Below, piece after piece: positions 40,901 through 49,259 of a stretch of 64,000 nucleotides of DNA. The notes under the pieces were generated by a model, which ran no database searches, was not told the DNA's origin, and saw nothing but the letters and a program-made list of their open reading frames with translations. The number at the start of each line of letters is the position of its first letter. Within the stretch, counting starts at the first letter, position 1. This stretch comes from Candidatus Binataceae bacterium. Its GTDB lineage: Bacteria > Desulfobacterota > Binatia > Binatales > Binataceae. Location: positions 856,059 to 920,058 of the forward strand of contig DASRHP010000012.1 in the NCBI GenBank assembly GCA_035650475.1, given 5' to 3'. The translations under genes and the position numbers were made by a program.

Positions 40901-42267
40901 CGTTCGTCAGCCACCGTCTCGGCCGGCGCGCTTCGCGGCGCACCGTCTGATGCCGCCTCGTCGATTACGCTCGCGCGCCACAGCGCTGGCTTCAGCTCGG
41001 CGAAATGCGCGGCGCCGGGGCCGATCACGGCGAGCACCGTATTGCCGCGCCGATCGACGCCGTGGAGCGTCGCGCCCGCGCTTGCGGGAAGCCGATTCAG
41101 GATGCCCTGGTACACGCCGGCGAACGCGGCGGCGGTGTCGCCGTCGTCCAGCGCAACGATCCAGATAACGGTCAGCGCGCCGTCCTTCTCCAGCACCGCC
41201 ATCCGATCGCCGCGCCATCCGCGTGCCAGCACCACCTGCGGTTGATCGCTCGGATTGCGCTGCAGGACGACGCGCAGGAGCAGCTCGCCGTAAGTGTTAT
41301 GCGCGACCGCGCGCCAGCCGGGCAGCACCCGCTCCCATCCCGCTATCGTTATCGTGACCGGCGAAGCGGAGCGGTCGAAGTAGGACACCGGGTCGATGAG
41401 TTGCCGCGTCGAGGCCGGCGGCCGGGCGTAAAGCGCGTTGACCGCGGCCCATCCGCCGCGCTTGTACGCCTCGCCCACAAAGCGCGTTCCTTCGGCGTAC
41501 TGGAAGATTAGCGATTCGCGCAGCGCGGCCGGCGTACCGGGCGATTCGGCGTCGAACATCCGCGGCATCTGCGCAAGATGCCTTACCAGCTCGTCGATCC
41601 GTGCCGCGCTAAGCCCGCCCTCGACGTAGCCATAGGCCGTCAGCGTGGCGTCGCCCTCAGCGATCGATTTCAGCGCGAGCTTGCGGTCGTCGTCCGAGCG
41701 GATGCGGTCGAGCGCGCGATGGATATCGAAGTGCTGATCCTGGAGCGCGTGGGTCAATTCATGCGCGATCAGCATCTCGTTGGCAGGATCGCTGCCGGTA
41801 AACAAGCCCGCGAGCCCCTCGAGCACGCTGTGCGGCGCCTTGCCCTGGACCAGGATCATCTCGTTGTTTCCAGGGTAATAGAAGCCGGCGACCTGGCTGT
41901 CGAGCATTCGCATCGTCTGCCCCTCAAGGTCGGTCGCAGGTGCGTACAGCCCGGTCATCGCGCCGACCCGCGCCGCGCGCGCGAGCGCCACATCGCCTCC
42001 GCGGCTGGTCACCTCGCATTGCAGCACCCGGTCGGCTTGCTCGGGACTCATCACCACCAGGGGCACGGCGCTCTTGAAGGTCAGACCGCGGAACTCCTGC
42101 AAACCCGCATAGATCTGATCCGCCTTGGCGCGGTTGACCTTGCCGCCGCTGACCACCGCATACGCGCATCCGGCAAGTCCGAGCGCGAGCAACGCGCCGA
42201 TTCGATGGCGGCGATGCGACTGGTCGCCTGCGGCCTGGCGGCTGATGCGATGCGTGAAGCCCTTCAT
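40897..42267 (-). CDS. Predicted lipoprotein zinc metallopeptidase, HExTH type (copy 2)
   Basis: A 456-residue envelope protein. A lipobox (LAGC, cysteine 34) follows a hydrophobic segment. The zinc motif is H169-E170-L-T-H173 in LIAHELTHALQDQHFD, with a probable third ligand Glu204 in SIAEGDAT. Both are shared with the gene just upstream, so this is a tandem pair. The rest shares strand motifs with that protein (SLIFQYAEGTRFV, YKRGGWAAVNALY, RQLIDP). The start overlaps the upstream stop by one base (TGATG). I do not recognise a named family; by pattern it is gluzincin-like. Substrate unknown, possibly an envelope protein or peptide. Confidence 0.78.
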   Translation of the reverse strand: MKGFTHRISRQAAGDQSHRRHRIGALLALGLAGCAYAVVSGGKVNRAKADQIYAGLQEFRGLTFKSAVPLVVMSPEQADRVLQCEVTSRGGDVALARAARVGAMTGLYAPATDLEGQTMRMLDSQVAGFYYPGNNEMILVQGKAPHSVLEGLAGLFTGSDPANEMLIAHELTHALQDQHFDIHRALDRIRSDDDRKLALKSIAEGDATLTAYGYVEGGLSAARIDELVRHLAQMPRMFDAESPGTPAALRESLIFQYAEGTRFVGEAYKRGGWAAVNALYARPPASTRQLIDPVSYFDRSASPVTITIAGWERVLPGWRAVAHNTYGELLLRVVLQRNPSDQPQVVLARGWRGDRMAVLEKDGALTVIWIVALDDGDTAAAFAGVYQGILNRLPASAGATLHGVDRRGNTVLAVIGPGAAHFAELKPALWRASVIDEAASDGAPRSAPAETVADER

Positions 42268-43703
42268 CAGCGTATCGCCACCTGCATAGCTTGCCTTGAC
42301 CGCGGCGGTGCCCCGGCTTGCAACGGAGCAGAACTCGCCGGCGCCGCGGGCGGCGGCGCCGTTATCCTGCTCGCCTTCCATAGTGACGGTCCGAGCTGCT
42401 TGAAGTGCGCGGCCGGCTCGCCCACCGCAACAAGGACCGCATCCTGGCGCCTCGCGACGCGATAGGCGGTGTGGTGGCCGTGCAGGCGCTCGAGCACTTT
42501 TGTGTAAACGGCGGCAAAGCGAGCCGCGCTATCGGTGTCGCGAAACGCGATCAGCCAGATCACGCTTACGGCCTTGCCCTTGCGCAGCATTACGATTCGG
42601 TCGCCCGCCCATTTGTTGGCGAGCGCGAAGTCCGGCGACGTCCTGCCGCGCGTGTTCTCCAGGATGATCCGCAGACCCAGCTCACCCAACGTGTCCTCGT
42701 CGGCCTTGTGCCATCCACCAAGCACCGCCTCGTAGCCGCCGACGTTCACGCTGTCGGGCGGTGCCGGATGGTCATAGTAGAGCTCGGGGTTGAGAATCTG
42801 TTGGGTGGACTGCGGAGGGTTGCGGTACAGCCGGTCCACCGCGGTCCATCCTCCGTGCTTGTAGGCTTCGGCGACAAAGCGCACGCCATCGGTGTACTGG
42901 AAAATCAACGGCTGCGCCACGCCTCGGGGCACGCCGGCGGCGGCGCCGGTGAAGGCCTGCGCAAAGCTCTGCAGGTTTCCAATGAGCGAGGCGAGCAGGG
43001 TCGGATTGATCCCGCCGAGCATGAAGGCATAGCCGGCGATTGTCGCGTCGCCCTCGGCCACGGCGTGCAGCGCAAGCGAGCGGTCGCCGTTGGTCTTGAG
43101 CTTTTCGTCCTCGGCGCCGAAGTCGAAGTTCTGGTCCTGGAGCGCGTGGGTGAACTCATGCGCCAGGATCATCCGCGAGAGCTTGGCGCGCACCTCGGGC
43201 GGCTGGCCGGGAAACTCCCGGGTGAGCGCGCCGCTGACCATCACCATCTGCCTGGTGTGGAAGTCGTAAAATGCTATCACCTGGCTTTCGAGCAGGCTCA
43301 GGTTGGCGGCCCGCAGATCGATTCCGCGCGGGTACAGCCCGAGCATTGCGCCGGCGCGCCCATCGGCGTCGATCTGCTCCGGCGTGTATTCGCGATCGAT
43401 TTCCGCCGCCAGCATCCGGGTGGCCTGCTCCGACGTACGTTCCGCTATCGGCACGCCGTGCTTGAGTTTCAGCGCCCGCACGCGCTGGATTCCCTGCTCG
43501 ACGGCAGCGGCCTGCTTCTGAGCGGGGCCCGATGCCTCGCCCGCGCCGGGCGTCCCATGGGCGGACGGGCTCGGCCGCGGAGACGGCGAGCCCTGCGCGG
43601 GCGTCGGCGCCGGCGCGCCGAACGCAGGAGTCGTCGTGAGCAGGAAAGCGATTAACGCGCGGGACAGGAGCCGGAGCAGGGCAGGGCGCGCGCGTGGTTT
43701 CAT
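42267..43703 (-). CDS. Predicted exported zinc metallopeptidase, HExTH type (copy 1)
   Basis: A 478-residue protein with an N-terminal signal-like segment ending TTTPAFGA, then a Pro/Ser/Gly-rich linker (about 31-60). The zinc motif is H182-E183-F-T-H186 in ILAHEFTHALQDQNFDF and the third ligand is probably Glu217 in HAVAEGDAT. The remaining 250 residues show strong parallels with the next gene: VAQPLIFQYTDGVRFVAEAYKHGGW, then QQILNPELYYDHP. Its ATG overlaps the rlpA stop (ATGA), so all three are translationally coupled. The first helix is not a clear lipobox, unlike copy 2, so one may be soluble periplasmic and the other membrane-tethered. Confidence 0.78.
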   Translation of the reverse strand: MKPRARPALLRLLSRALIAFLLTTTPAFGAPAPTPAQGSPSPRPSPSAHGTPGAGEASGPAQKQAAAVEQGIQRVRALKLKHGVPIAERTSEQATRMLAAEIDREYTPEQIDADGRAGAMLGLYPRGIDLRAANLSLLESQVIAFYDFHTRQMVMVSGALTREFPGQPPEVRAKLSRMILAHEFTHALQDQNFDFGAEDEKLKTNGDRSLALHAVAEGDATIAGYAFMLGGINPTLLASLIGNLQSFAQAFTGAAAGVPRGVAQPLIFQYTDGVRFVAEAYKHGGWTAVDRLYRNPPQSTQQILNPELYYDHPAPPDSVNVGGYEAVLGGWHKADEDTLGELGLRIILENTRGRTSPDFALANKWAGDRIVMLRKGKAVSVIWLIAFRDTDSAARFAAVYTKVLERLHGHHTAYRVARRQDAVLVAVGEPAAHFKQLGPSLWKASRITAPPPAAPASSAPLQAGAPPRSRQAMQVAIR

Positions 43704-44389
43704 TCGTTGAGGATTATGATGGGCAGGCCGAGGCGCGCCATCTGAGCCGCACGCGCCCGGGCCTCGTCGCGGGTCGCGAACCCGCCCATCCGCACACGGT
43801 AGTAGCGCCTGTCGCCGGTAGCAAGCTCGTCGACGCTGACGTCGCGCCAGGAGGCGGCAAGCCGCGCGCGCAGGCGCTCGGCATTGGCGGGCGCGGCGAA
43901 CGATCCGACCTGAACGAAGTATTGCGGGCGCCCGGCGGGGTCGGCAGCCACCGTCTGCACCAGGTCCATCCGCACCCGCGCCGTCCCCGGCCCGACCATC
44001 CCAAGCGCGCGCGCCGCTCCCCACGAGAGATCAATCGCGCGTCCCTTGACGAACGGCCCGCGGTCGTTGATTCGCACCTCGACCGCGCGCGCGTTGTCGA
44101 GGTTGGTGACCACGACCAGCGAGCCGAGCGGAAAAATGTTCGACGCCGCGGTGAGGTCCGCCTGGTCGTAAATCTCGCCGTTCGCAGTCGGTTTGCCGTG
44201 GAAGCCGGGGCCATACCACGAGGCGACGCCGACGACCGAACGGATCGGCGCGGGAGCGCCCGGAGCCGGCGGTGGTGTGAAAGCCACCGGCGGCGTTCGC
44301 GCGGCGCATCCCGCCATCATCGCGCATCCCGCGACGATCGCCGCGCCGCCCACGAACGCGCCACTCAGCCGCCCAGGCCTCCGCACCAC
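43700..44389 (-). CDS. rlpA: RlpA-like lipoprotein with SPOR domain
   Basis: A septal lytic-transglycosylase-type lipoprotein acting on denuded peptidoglycan. The region around residues 12-27 is a lipoprotein signal with two possible lipoboxes (VAGC and MAGC). The double-psi beta-barrel includes ASWYGPGFHGKPTANGE, the catalytic VRINDRGPF and the conserved aspartate. The C-terminal SPOR domain (PQYFVQVGSFAAPANAERL, then VRMGGFATRDEA) binds glycan strands at the division site. Three adjacent GTG codons follow an AGGAGG; I took the middle one. First gene of a coupled trio with two metallopeptidase-like proteins. Confidence 0.9.
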   Translation of the reverse strand: MVRRPGRLSGAFVGGAAIVAGCAMMAGCAARTPPVAFTPPPAPGAPAPIRSVVGVASWYGPGFHGKPTANGEIYDQADLTAASNIFPLGSLVVVTNLDNARAVEVRINDRGPFVKGRAIDLSWGAARALGMVGPGTARVRMDLVQTVAADPAGRPQYFVQVGSFAAPANAERLRARLAASWRDVSVDELATGDRRYYRVRMGGFATRDEARARAAQMARLGLPIIILNE

Positions 44390-44556
44390 CACATCCGCCT
44401 CCTGCGCGCGATTATAGACGGCACGAGCCACGCGCAGAAGCCGGTCTGCCGCGCCGCGAGCGCGTCTGTTGACAGCCGCAAAGCCGTGCGGTTCAGGACC
44501 CGCGCGGTTGCGTGGTAACATCGGCGCTGACCTGCAGTCTGGCATCGGCGCCCGTC

Positions 44557-45717
44557 ATGTTGCTGAGCAGAGAAGAGCTGGAAGAACTCGAGGCACGTAA
44601 CCTTGCGCCTTACGCGATGCGTTCGCGTGACAGCCGTGGGCGGCGCTTTAGCGAGCCCGCGCATGCGATGCGCACGGCTTTCCAGCGCGACCGCGACCGC
44701 ATCATCCACTCCGCCGCTTTCCGCCGTCTGGAGTACAAGACCCAGGTCTTCGTCAACCACGAGGGCGATTACTACCGCACGCGGCTCACGCACACGATGG
44801 AGACGGCGCAGATCACGCGCACGGTCGCGCGCGCGCTCGGGCTCAACATCGAACTCGCAGAGGCGGTCGCGCTCGCCCACGACCTCGGCCATACGCCGTT
44901 CGGCCACGCGGGCGAGAAGATCATGCGCGAACTGATGGCGCCGCACGGCGGCTTCGACCACAACGCGCAGAGCTTGCGCACGGTGGACTGGATCGAGGTG
45001 CGCTATCCGAACTTCCGCGGGCTCAATCTCACCTTCGAGGTCCGCGAGGGGATCATCAAGCACTCCGACTTTCGCGCGCGCCCCGCCGCGCAGGAGTTCG
45101 ACGCCGCGCTCTATCCCTGCCTGGAGGCGCAGATCGTCGATCTGGCGGACGAGATAGCTTACCTCGCGCACGACGTGGACGACGGGCACAAGGCGCAGAT
45201 GCTGACGCTCGACGAGCTTAACCGTTCGCGCCTGTTCCGCGAATCAGACGCCGCGGCCCGCGCCGCCAGCCCCCACGCCGCGGCGGGCGTCGCGCGCTAC
45301 CAGACCGTGATCCGGATGATCGATGCGATGGTGACCGACCTCGTCACCAACATCGACGCCGAGCTCAGACGTGCGGCAATCCAGAGCGTGGACGACGTGC
45401 GGCGCGCCGGCCGCGCGCTTGCCGGCTTCAGCCCCGCGATGGCGCCGATGGTCGAGGAGCTCAAGCAGTTGATGCGCGAGCGCCTGTACCGGCACTACCG
45501 GGTGAGCCGGATGACCGGCAAGGCGGCGCGGGTGCTCGAAGCCTTGTTCAACGCTTACATGGGCGATCCGCACCAACTGCCCGACCATATCCTGCGCCGC
45601 GTCGAGGCCGACGGCGAGCCGCTGGCGCGGGTGATTGCCGACTATATCGCCGGGATGACAGACCGGTTCGCGCTTGACGAGTACCGCAAGCTTTTCGACC
45701 CCGATGAGCGCGTCTGA
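44557..45717 (+). CDS. dgt: Deoxyguanosinetriphosphate triphosphohydrolase-like protein
   Basis: HD-superfamily enzyme that removes tripolyphosphate from dNTPs. In the 386 residues the metal-binding set is visible: His in RLTHTMETAQI, the HD pair in AVALAHDLGHTPFGHAGE, and Asp in QIVDLADEIAYLAHDVDDG. The start region RSRDSRGRRFSEPAHAMRTAFQRDRDRIIHSAAFRRL is typical of the non-enteric type. It starts 11 codons into a longer frame; this ATG gives the usual N-terminus. Divergent from rlpA. The following TPR gene overlaps its 3' end by 14 bases. Confidence 0.92.
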   Translation: MLLSREELEELEARNLAPYAMRSRDSRGRRFSEPAHAMRTAFQRDRDRIIHSAAFRRLEYKTQVFVNHEGDYYRTRLTHTMETAQITRTVARALGLNIELAEAVALAHDLGHTPFGHAGEKIMRELMAPHGGFDHNAQSLRTVDWIEVRYPNFRGLNLTFEVREGIIKHSDFRARPAAQEFDAALYPCLEAQIVDLADEIAYLAHDVDDGHKAQMLTLDELNRSRLFRESDAAARAASPHAAAGVARYQTVIRMIDAMVTDLVTNIDAELRRAAIQSVDDVRRAGRALAGFSPAMAPMVEELKQLMRERLYRHYRVSRMTGKAARVLEALFNAYMGDPHQLPDHILRRVEADGEPLARVIADYIAGMTDRFALDEYRKLFDPDERV

Positions 45718-46369
45718 CGGCACCGTGCGCGGCGCCGCGCGAGGGCGAAGTACGTCGCGCCTGATCATCCGGCGCGACGACCACGTCGGCGATGCGCTGG
45801 GCTTCGCCTTCCTCGAGGCGGCAAGCGGCGACCACGAGACAATAATCGACCGTCTGCGCGAGTACCTCGGTCCGCGGATCAAAATCGTGCGCGCCGAAGC
45901 GAGCGCAGAGCAGATCGAGATCGAAGTCAGCGTGCGGCGGCTTGCCGAGGAGGCGACGCGGCTGGCGCTGGCTGCCGACGCGCTCAGCCACAAGGGAGCG
46001 CGGCGCAATGCCCAGTCTTTATTTAAAGAAGCACTCGAACTTGATCCTCTGAACGTCGCCGCCTTGCGCGGGATGGCCACCCTGCTGGCCGCGCGGGAGG
46101 ACTGGACCGGAGCGCTTAGGACGCTGTGCCGGGCGCGTGAGGCGGGTGGCGAGAGCGCCGAGCTGCTGCACGAGCTTGGCCGCGTCGCGGCAGCTTCCGA
46201 GCGCACAGCGGCAGCGGTCGCCTATCTGGAACGCGCCTGTGAGCTTGCGCCCGACAATTTCGCGATTCGGCGCACGCTGGCCGACCTCGGGCGCAAGCCG
46301 CGCGCGACGCGCCAGGCGCGGGCGCGAGCAACGGCAAATCCGGGCCGAACACGCGACAACGCCCGGTAG
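45704..46369 (+). CDS. TPR-like protein of unknown function
   Basis: A 221-residue soluble protein. The N-terminal part (to about residue 85) is mixed alpha/beta with no known domain (IIRRDDHVGDALGFAFLEAA). The second part holds about three tetratricopeptide-like helical pairs: NAQSLFKEALELDPLNVAALRGMATLLAAREDW and TAAAVAYLERACELAPDNFAIRRTLADLG. The C-terminus is basic. It overlaps dgt by 14 bases and must be co-translated with it, so a role in the same process (dNTP pool or DNA maintenance) is possible. No partner is evident. The 261 bases that follow it contain no gene. Confidence 0.75.
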   Translation: MSASDGTVRGAARGRSTSRLIIRRDDHVGDALGFAFLEAASGDHETIIDRLREYLGPRIKIVRAEASAEQIEIEVSVRRLAEEATRLALAADALSHKGARRNAQSLFKEALELDPLNVAALRGMATLLAAREDWTGALRTLCRAREAGGESAELLHELGRVAAASERTAAAVAYLERACELAPDNFAIRRTLADLGRKPRATRQARARATANPGRTRDNAR

Positions 46370-46630
46370 CAATTCGAACTCGGCCAGCGTTCTCTCGGGC
46401 GCGGCGCAATATGGAATTTGAGAAAGCGCTACGAAAGTAGGAGACTGGTCACACTCGCACAATCAAACGCCCCGATGCGGCGCGAGGGCGCCGATCCGCG
46501 GTACGATCGGGTAGGGCTGCGCTGCGGCGTGACCGGTTACGCGCATCCGGGGGATGGCGTCTGACCACGCGCGGGACGCCCGTTATCCAGTGAGCGCGCA
46601 ATTCCAACGTCCTGGAGGGAGGGACCTGTC

Positions 46631-47260
46631 ATGAAGCATGCAAACCACTGCTACGGCCTGTTGGCGCTCTTCTTCGGCGGAATCGTCGGCAGCGGGCTCG
46701 CCACGCATTTCTGGCCGCGCGCCGACGCCTTGGCCGCTGCCCGCCATAGCCGCGTCGTTCGCGCGGAGAAATTCGAGTTGGTCGCGCCCGACGGCAGCCA
46801 GCGCGGCCTGATGCAAGTGACGGCGCGCGGGATGGCCGCTCTTGCACTCTACGACGCCGCCGGAAGGAGCCGCGCCGAGCTCAAGACGATGGCCGACGGT
46901 TCGTCGGCGGTCGCGTTTTATGACGCGATGGGCCGGCGGCGCGCGGTGGTCGGCCAAAGCCACGGCGGGCGCGGCGGTATCGCCGTCTATGGGCCCAACG
47001 GCACGCAGCTTGCCGGGCTGAGCGCCGCGCCAAACGGCGAGGCGAGTCTCACCCTCTACGATCAGTCGGGCAAGGCGCGCGCGGGACTCGGCCTGCCCGC
47101 GACCGGGCAGCCCGCGCTCGCCCTGTTTGATCAGAACGGCAAGGAGCGCGCCCAGCTCTATCTCAAGTCCAACGGCAATCCGGGTCTTGCGCTCGCCAGC
47201 GCCGACGGCAAAACGATCGCCGGCTTGCCCGCAGGCAACGCCGCGTCATCGCAACCATAG
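46631..47260 (+). CDS. Membrane-anchored 23-residue beta-repeat protein
   Basis: A 209-residue protein with one N-terminal transmembrane or signal segment (YGLLALFFGGIVGSGLATHFW). From residue 45 to 182 it consists of six consecutive repeats of exactly 23 residues, and a seventh shorter one, of the pattern xxALALYDxxGxxRAxLxxxxxG (for example MAALALYDAAGRSRAELKTM and QPALALFDQNGKERAQLYLK). Repeats of this kind probably form a beta-solenoid or propeller-like stack. An unusually strong GGAGGGAGGG ribosome-binding site precedes the ATG. I do not recognise the family; a binding or structural role in the periplasm is likely. Confidence 0.75.
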   Translation: MKHANHCYGLLALFFGGIVGSGLATHFWPRADALAAARHSRVVRAEKFELVAPDGSQRGLMQVTARGMAALALYDAAGRSRAELKTMADGSSAVAFYDAMGRRRAVVGQSHGGRGGIAVYGPNGTQLAGLSAAPNGEASLTLYDQSGKARAGLGLPATGQPALALFDQNGKERAQLYLKSNGNPGLALASADGKTIAGLPAGNAASSQP

Positions 47261-47300
47261 AACGTCCGACAAGTTGACGCGAAGCGAAGGAGGCTTTGCG

Positions 47301-47654
47301 ATGGATCGTCGGTCGAGAAAGGCGTTTGTGCTAGTTTTTGCGGCGGCGTGCGTGATCGCCGCTGTGGGATGCAGCGGGCAGCCGCTCTCGACGCGCGAGA
47401 AGGGGACCCTGCTCGGCGGCGGACTCGGCGCGGCAACCGGCGCAATTATCGGCGCGGCCGTGGGCGCGCCGGGCGCGGGCGCGGCAATCGGCGGCGCGCT
47501 GGGCGGAGTCGGCGGCTTCGCGGTGGGAAACGAGATGCAGAACCAGGAAGCCGCGCAGCAACAGACCCAGTCCCAACTCCAGACGCAACAGCAGGAGATC
47601 GAGCGCCAGCGCAGGGAAATCGAGCGCCTCCAGCAACAGTCCGAGACCGAATAG
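47301..47654 (+). CDS. Glycine-zipper lipoprotein with Gln-rich coiled-coil tail
   Basis: A 117-residue outer-membrane-type lipoprotein. The lipobox AVGC gives Cys24 after a 23-residue signal. The middle is a glycine-zipper transmembrane segment (GGGLGAATGAIIGAAVGAPG, then AAIGGALGGVGG) like the Rickettsia 17-kDa antigen and YMGG families. The tail is a Gln/Arg/Glu coiled coil (QQQEIERQRREIERLQQQ). GAAGGAGG precedes the start. It is in line with the 23-residue-repeat gene 40 bases upstream and may form an envelope pair with it. Confidence 0.83.
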   Translation: MDRRSRKAFVLVFAAACVIAAVGCSGQPLSTREKGTLLGGGLGAATGAIIGAAVGAPGAGAAIGGALGGVGGFAVGNEMQNQEAAQQQTQSQLQTQQQEIERQRREIERLQQQSETE

Positions 47655-47942
47655 CCGCGTTGGCGGCATCGGCCTGGGAGGGCCGCGATGGTGCAGCCGG
47701 GCTGAGCAGCTGCAGCCGGCTTCGCTCGTCTCCTGCGCTCGCCCCACTAACCGAGCGCATCCGTGGAGCACAGCACTAACCGAGGCATCCCCGGAGCATT
47801 CGGCAAGTTGACATAATATTTCTTATACGAACTGTCGGCTCGTACAATAAAGCGCTTAATCGTCCACGGGTGGCGCGTGGCGGCGCCGGCCTAGTCCGGT
47901 ACTGGCGCGGCCGCTCCCGCGTCTCTATGATTGGATGCCGTT

Positions 47943-49001
47943 ATGCCCAAGCCCAGACCGAACGGACTCACGTGGGCGCTCGCATGCGCGCTGATGCTAG
48001 GACTTGTCGCTGTCCCAGCGCTGGCCACCGGCGGGCGCGCCGCCGCCGAAGCCTCCAGCCAGGCCGCGGCCGGCAGCGACCAGCATCTGCAAGTCTTCAT
48101 CCAGCATCACTTCCGCCTCGGCAGCCCCGCCGACGTCGAGCTCGGCCCCCGCAAGCCGTCCGACATCAAGGGGCTCTTCAGCCGCGTCGTGACTCTGCAC
48201 GCCGAAAGCGGCCAGACCGCTAAGTTCATCCTCTATACCGACGCCGCCCAGAAGACGGCGATCATCAGCGACATCGATATCGGCGCCGCCACCCCCGGAC
48301 CCGTGCATGGGCTGTGGACGCGTCCGCTGCGCGCAGTCGGCGCGCCCGCCAATTCGCCGCCGCGCTCGGAGCTGATCACCGAGTCGCCGGGCAAAGCGCT
48401 TGTCGGCAGCCTGCTCGACCTCAGCAAAGACCCGTGGGGGCGCGTTGACACAAGCAAGCTGCGTCTCGCCGACCGCGCGACGCTCGGCCCCGAGGACGCG
48501 CCGGTGACCATTATCGAGTTCGGCGACTTCGAGTGCCCCTACTGCGCACGCGCCTTCGGCGACATCGAGACCGTGGTCAACACGACCTACAAGGGCAAGG
48601 TGCGGCTGATCTTCAAGAACTTCCCGCTCAACATTCATCCGTGGGCGATGCAGGCGGCGCTCGCAGCCGAATGCGTGCGGCGCCAGAACCCCAAGGCGTT
48701 CTGGCCCTTCGCCGACGATATCTACCGCGACCAGGGCGAGATCACGCCGCAGAACCTGCGCGAGCACGTGACCGGTCAGGTCAAGAAGCTCGGGCTGGAC
48801 GAGGCGGCGCTCGACGCTTGTATCGCCGGCGACTCGGCCGAGGCGCAGGTCAACCAGGACCGCGCCGACGGCAATGCAATCGGCGTCAACTCCACGCCGA
48901 CTTTCCTGGTCAACGGGATCGAGTTGGTCGGGCTCCCCTCCGACAAAACCTTCGCTTCAGTGATCGATTCAGAGCTCAAGCAGCGCGAGGCGAAGAAGTA
49001 G
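47943..49001 (+). CDS. DsbA-family thiol oxidoreductase with an extra N-terminal domain
   Basis: A 352-residue exported protein. Residues 1-29 form a signal peptide. Residues 45-165 form an N-terminal domain I do not recognise (FIQHHFRLGSPADVELGPRK). Residues 175-345 form a DsbA/BdbD-type thioredoxin fold: CPYC active site with Cys198 and Cys201 in FGDFECPYCARAF, FKNFPLNIHPWAMQAALAAEC, and the cis-proline loop NSTPTFLVNG. It should exchange disulphides in periplasmic proteins, and the N-terminal domain may help dimerise. The 288 bases upstream hold only an imperfect tandem repeat and an AT-rich patch, with no gene. Confidence 0.87.
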   Translation: MPKPRPNGLTWALACALMLGLVAVPALATGGRAAAEASSQAAAGSDQHLQVFIQHHFRLGSPADVELGPRKPSDIKGLFSRVVTLHAESGQTAKFILYTDAAQKTAIISDIDIGAATPGPVHGLWTRPLRAVGAPANSPPRSELITESPGKALVGSLLDLSKDPWGRVDTSKLRLADRATLGPEDAPVTIIEFGDFECPYCARAFGDIETVVNTTYKGKVRLIFKNFPLNIHPWAMQAALAAECVRRQNPKAFWPFADDIYRDQGEITPQNLREHVTGQVKKLGLDEAALDACIAGDSAEAQVNQDRADGNAIGVNSTPTFLVNGIELVGLPSDKTFASVIDSELKQREAKK

Positions 49002-49259
49002 CGCCGCGCAAAGCGCTTCATCTTCCGGCGCCGCGAGCGCAGGCGGCACACAAGCGAGGCTTCGCGAACCGGTATCGGCTTCGCTTGCGCGCAGCCGTCC
49101 GGGATCCTTCGACTCCGTTCGCGTTTGCTCGCTTCGTCCAGGGGTGGAGAGCGCTCGCGTCACGCGACGCGATTGAACTCTTTGGATGGAGAGCATCGAG
49201 CCGGGAGCTGGCAAAGCGGCTTTGGCGGGAGGAGCGAAGCCCTGCCCCGCTGACGACAA

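Noticed and set aside
46370..46630. Small gene or RNA between the TPR and 23-residue-repeat genes
   Set aside because: No frame with a start, ribosome site and protein-like composition was found, and no tRNA-like fold was visible; only the downstream ribosome-binding site is convincing.
47805..47855. TTGACA-type promoter before the DsbA-family gene
   Set aside because: TTGACA is present, but no -10 box lies at 16-18 bases; the next good one (TACAAT) is 29 bases away.
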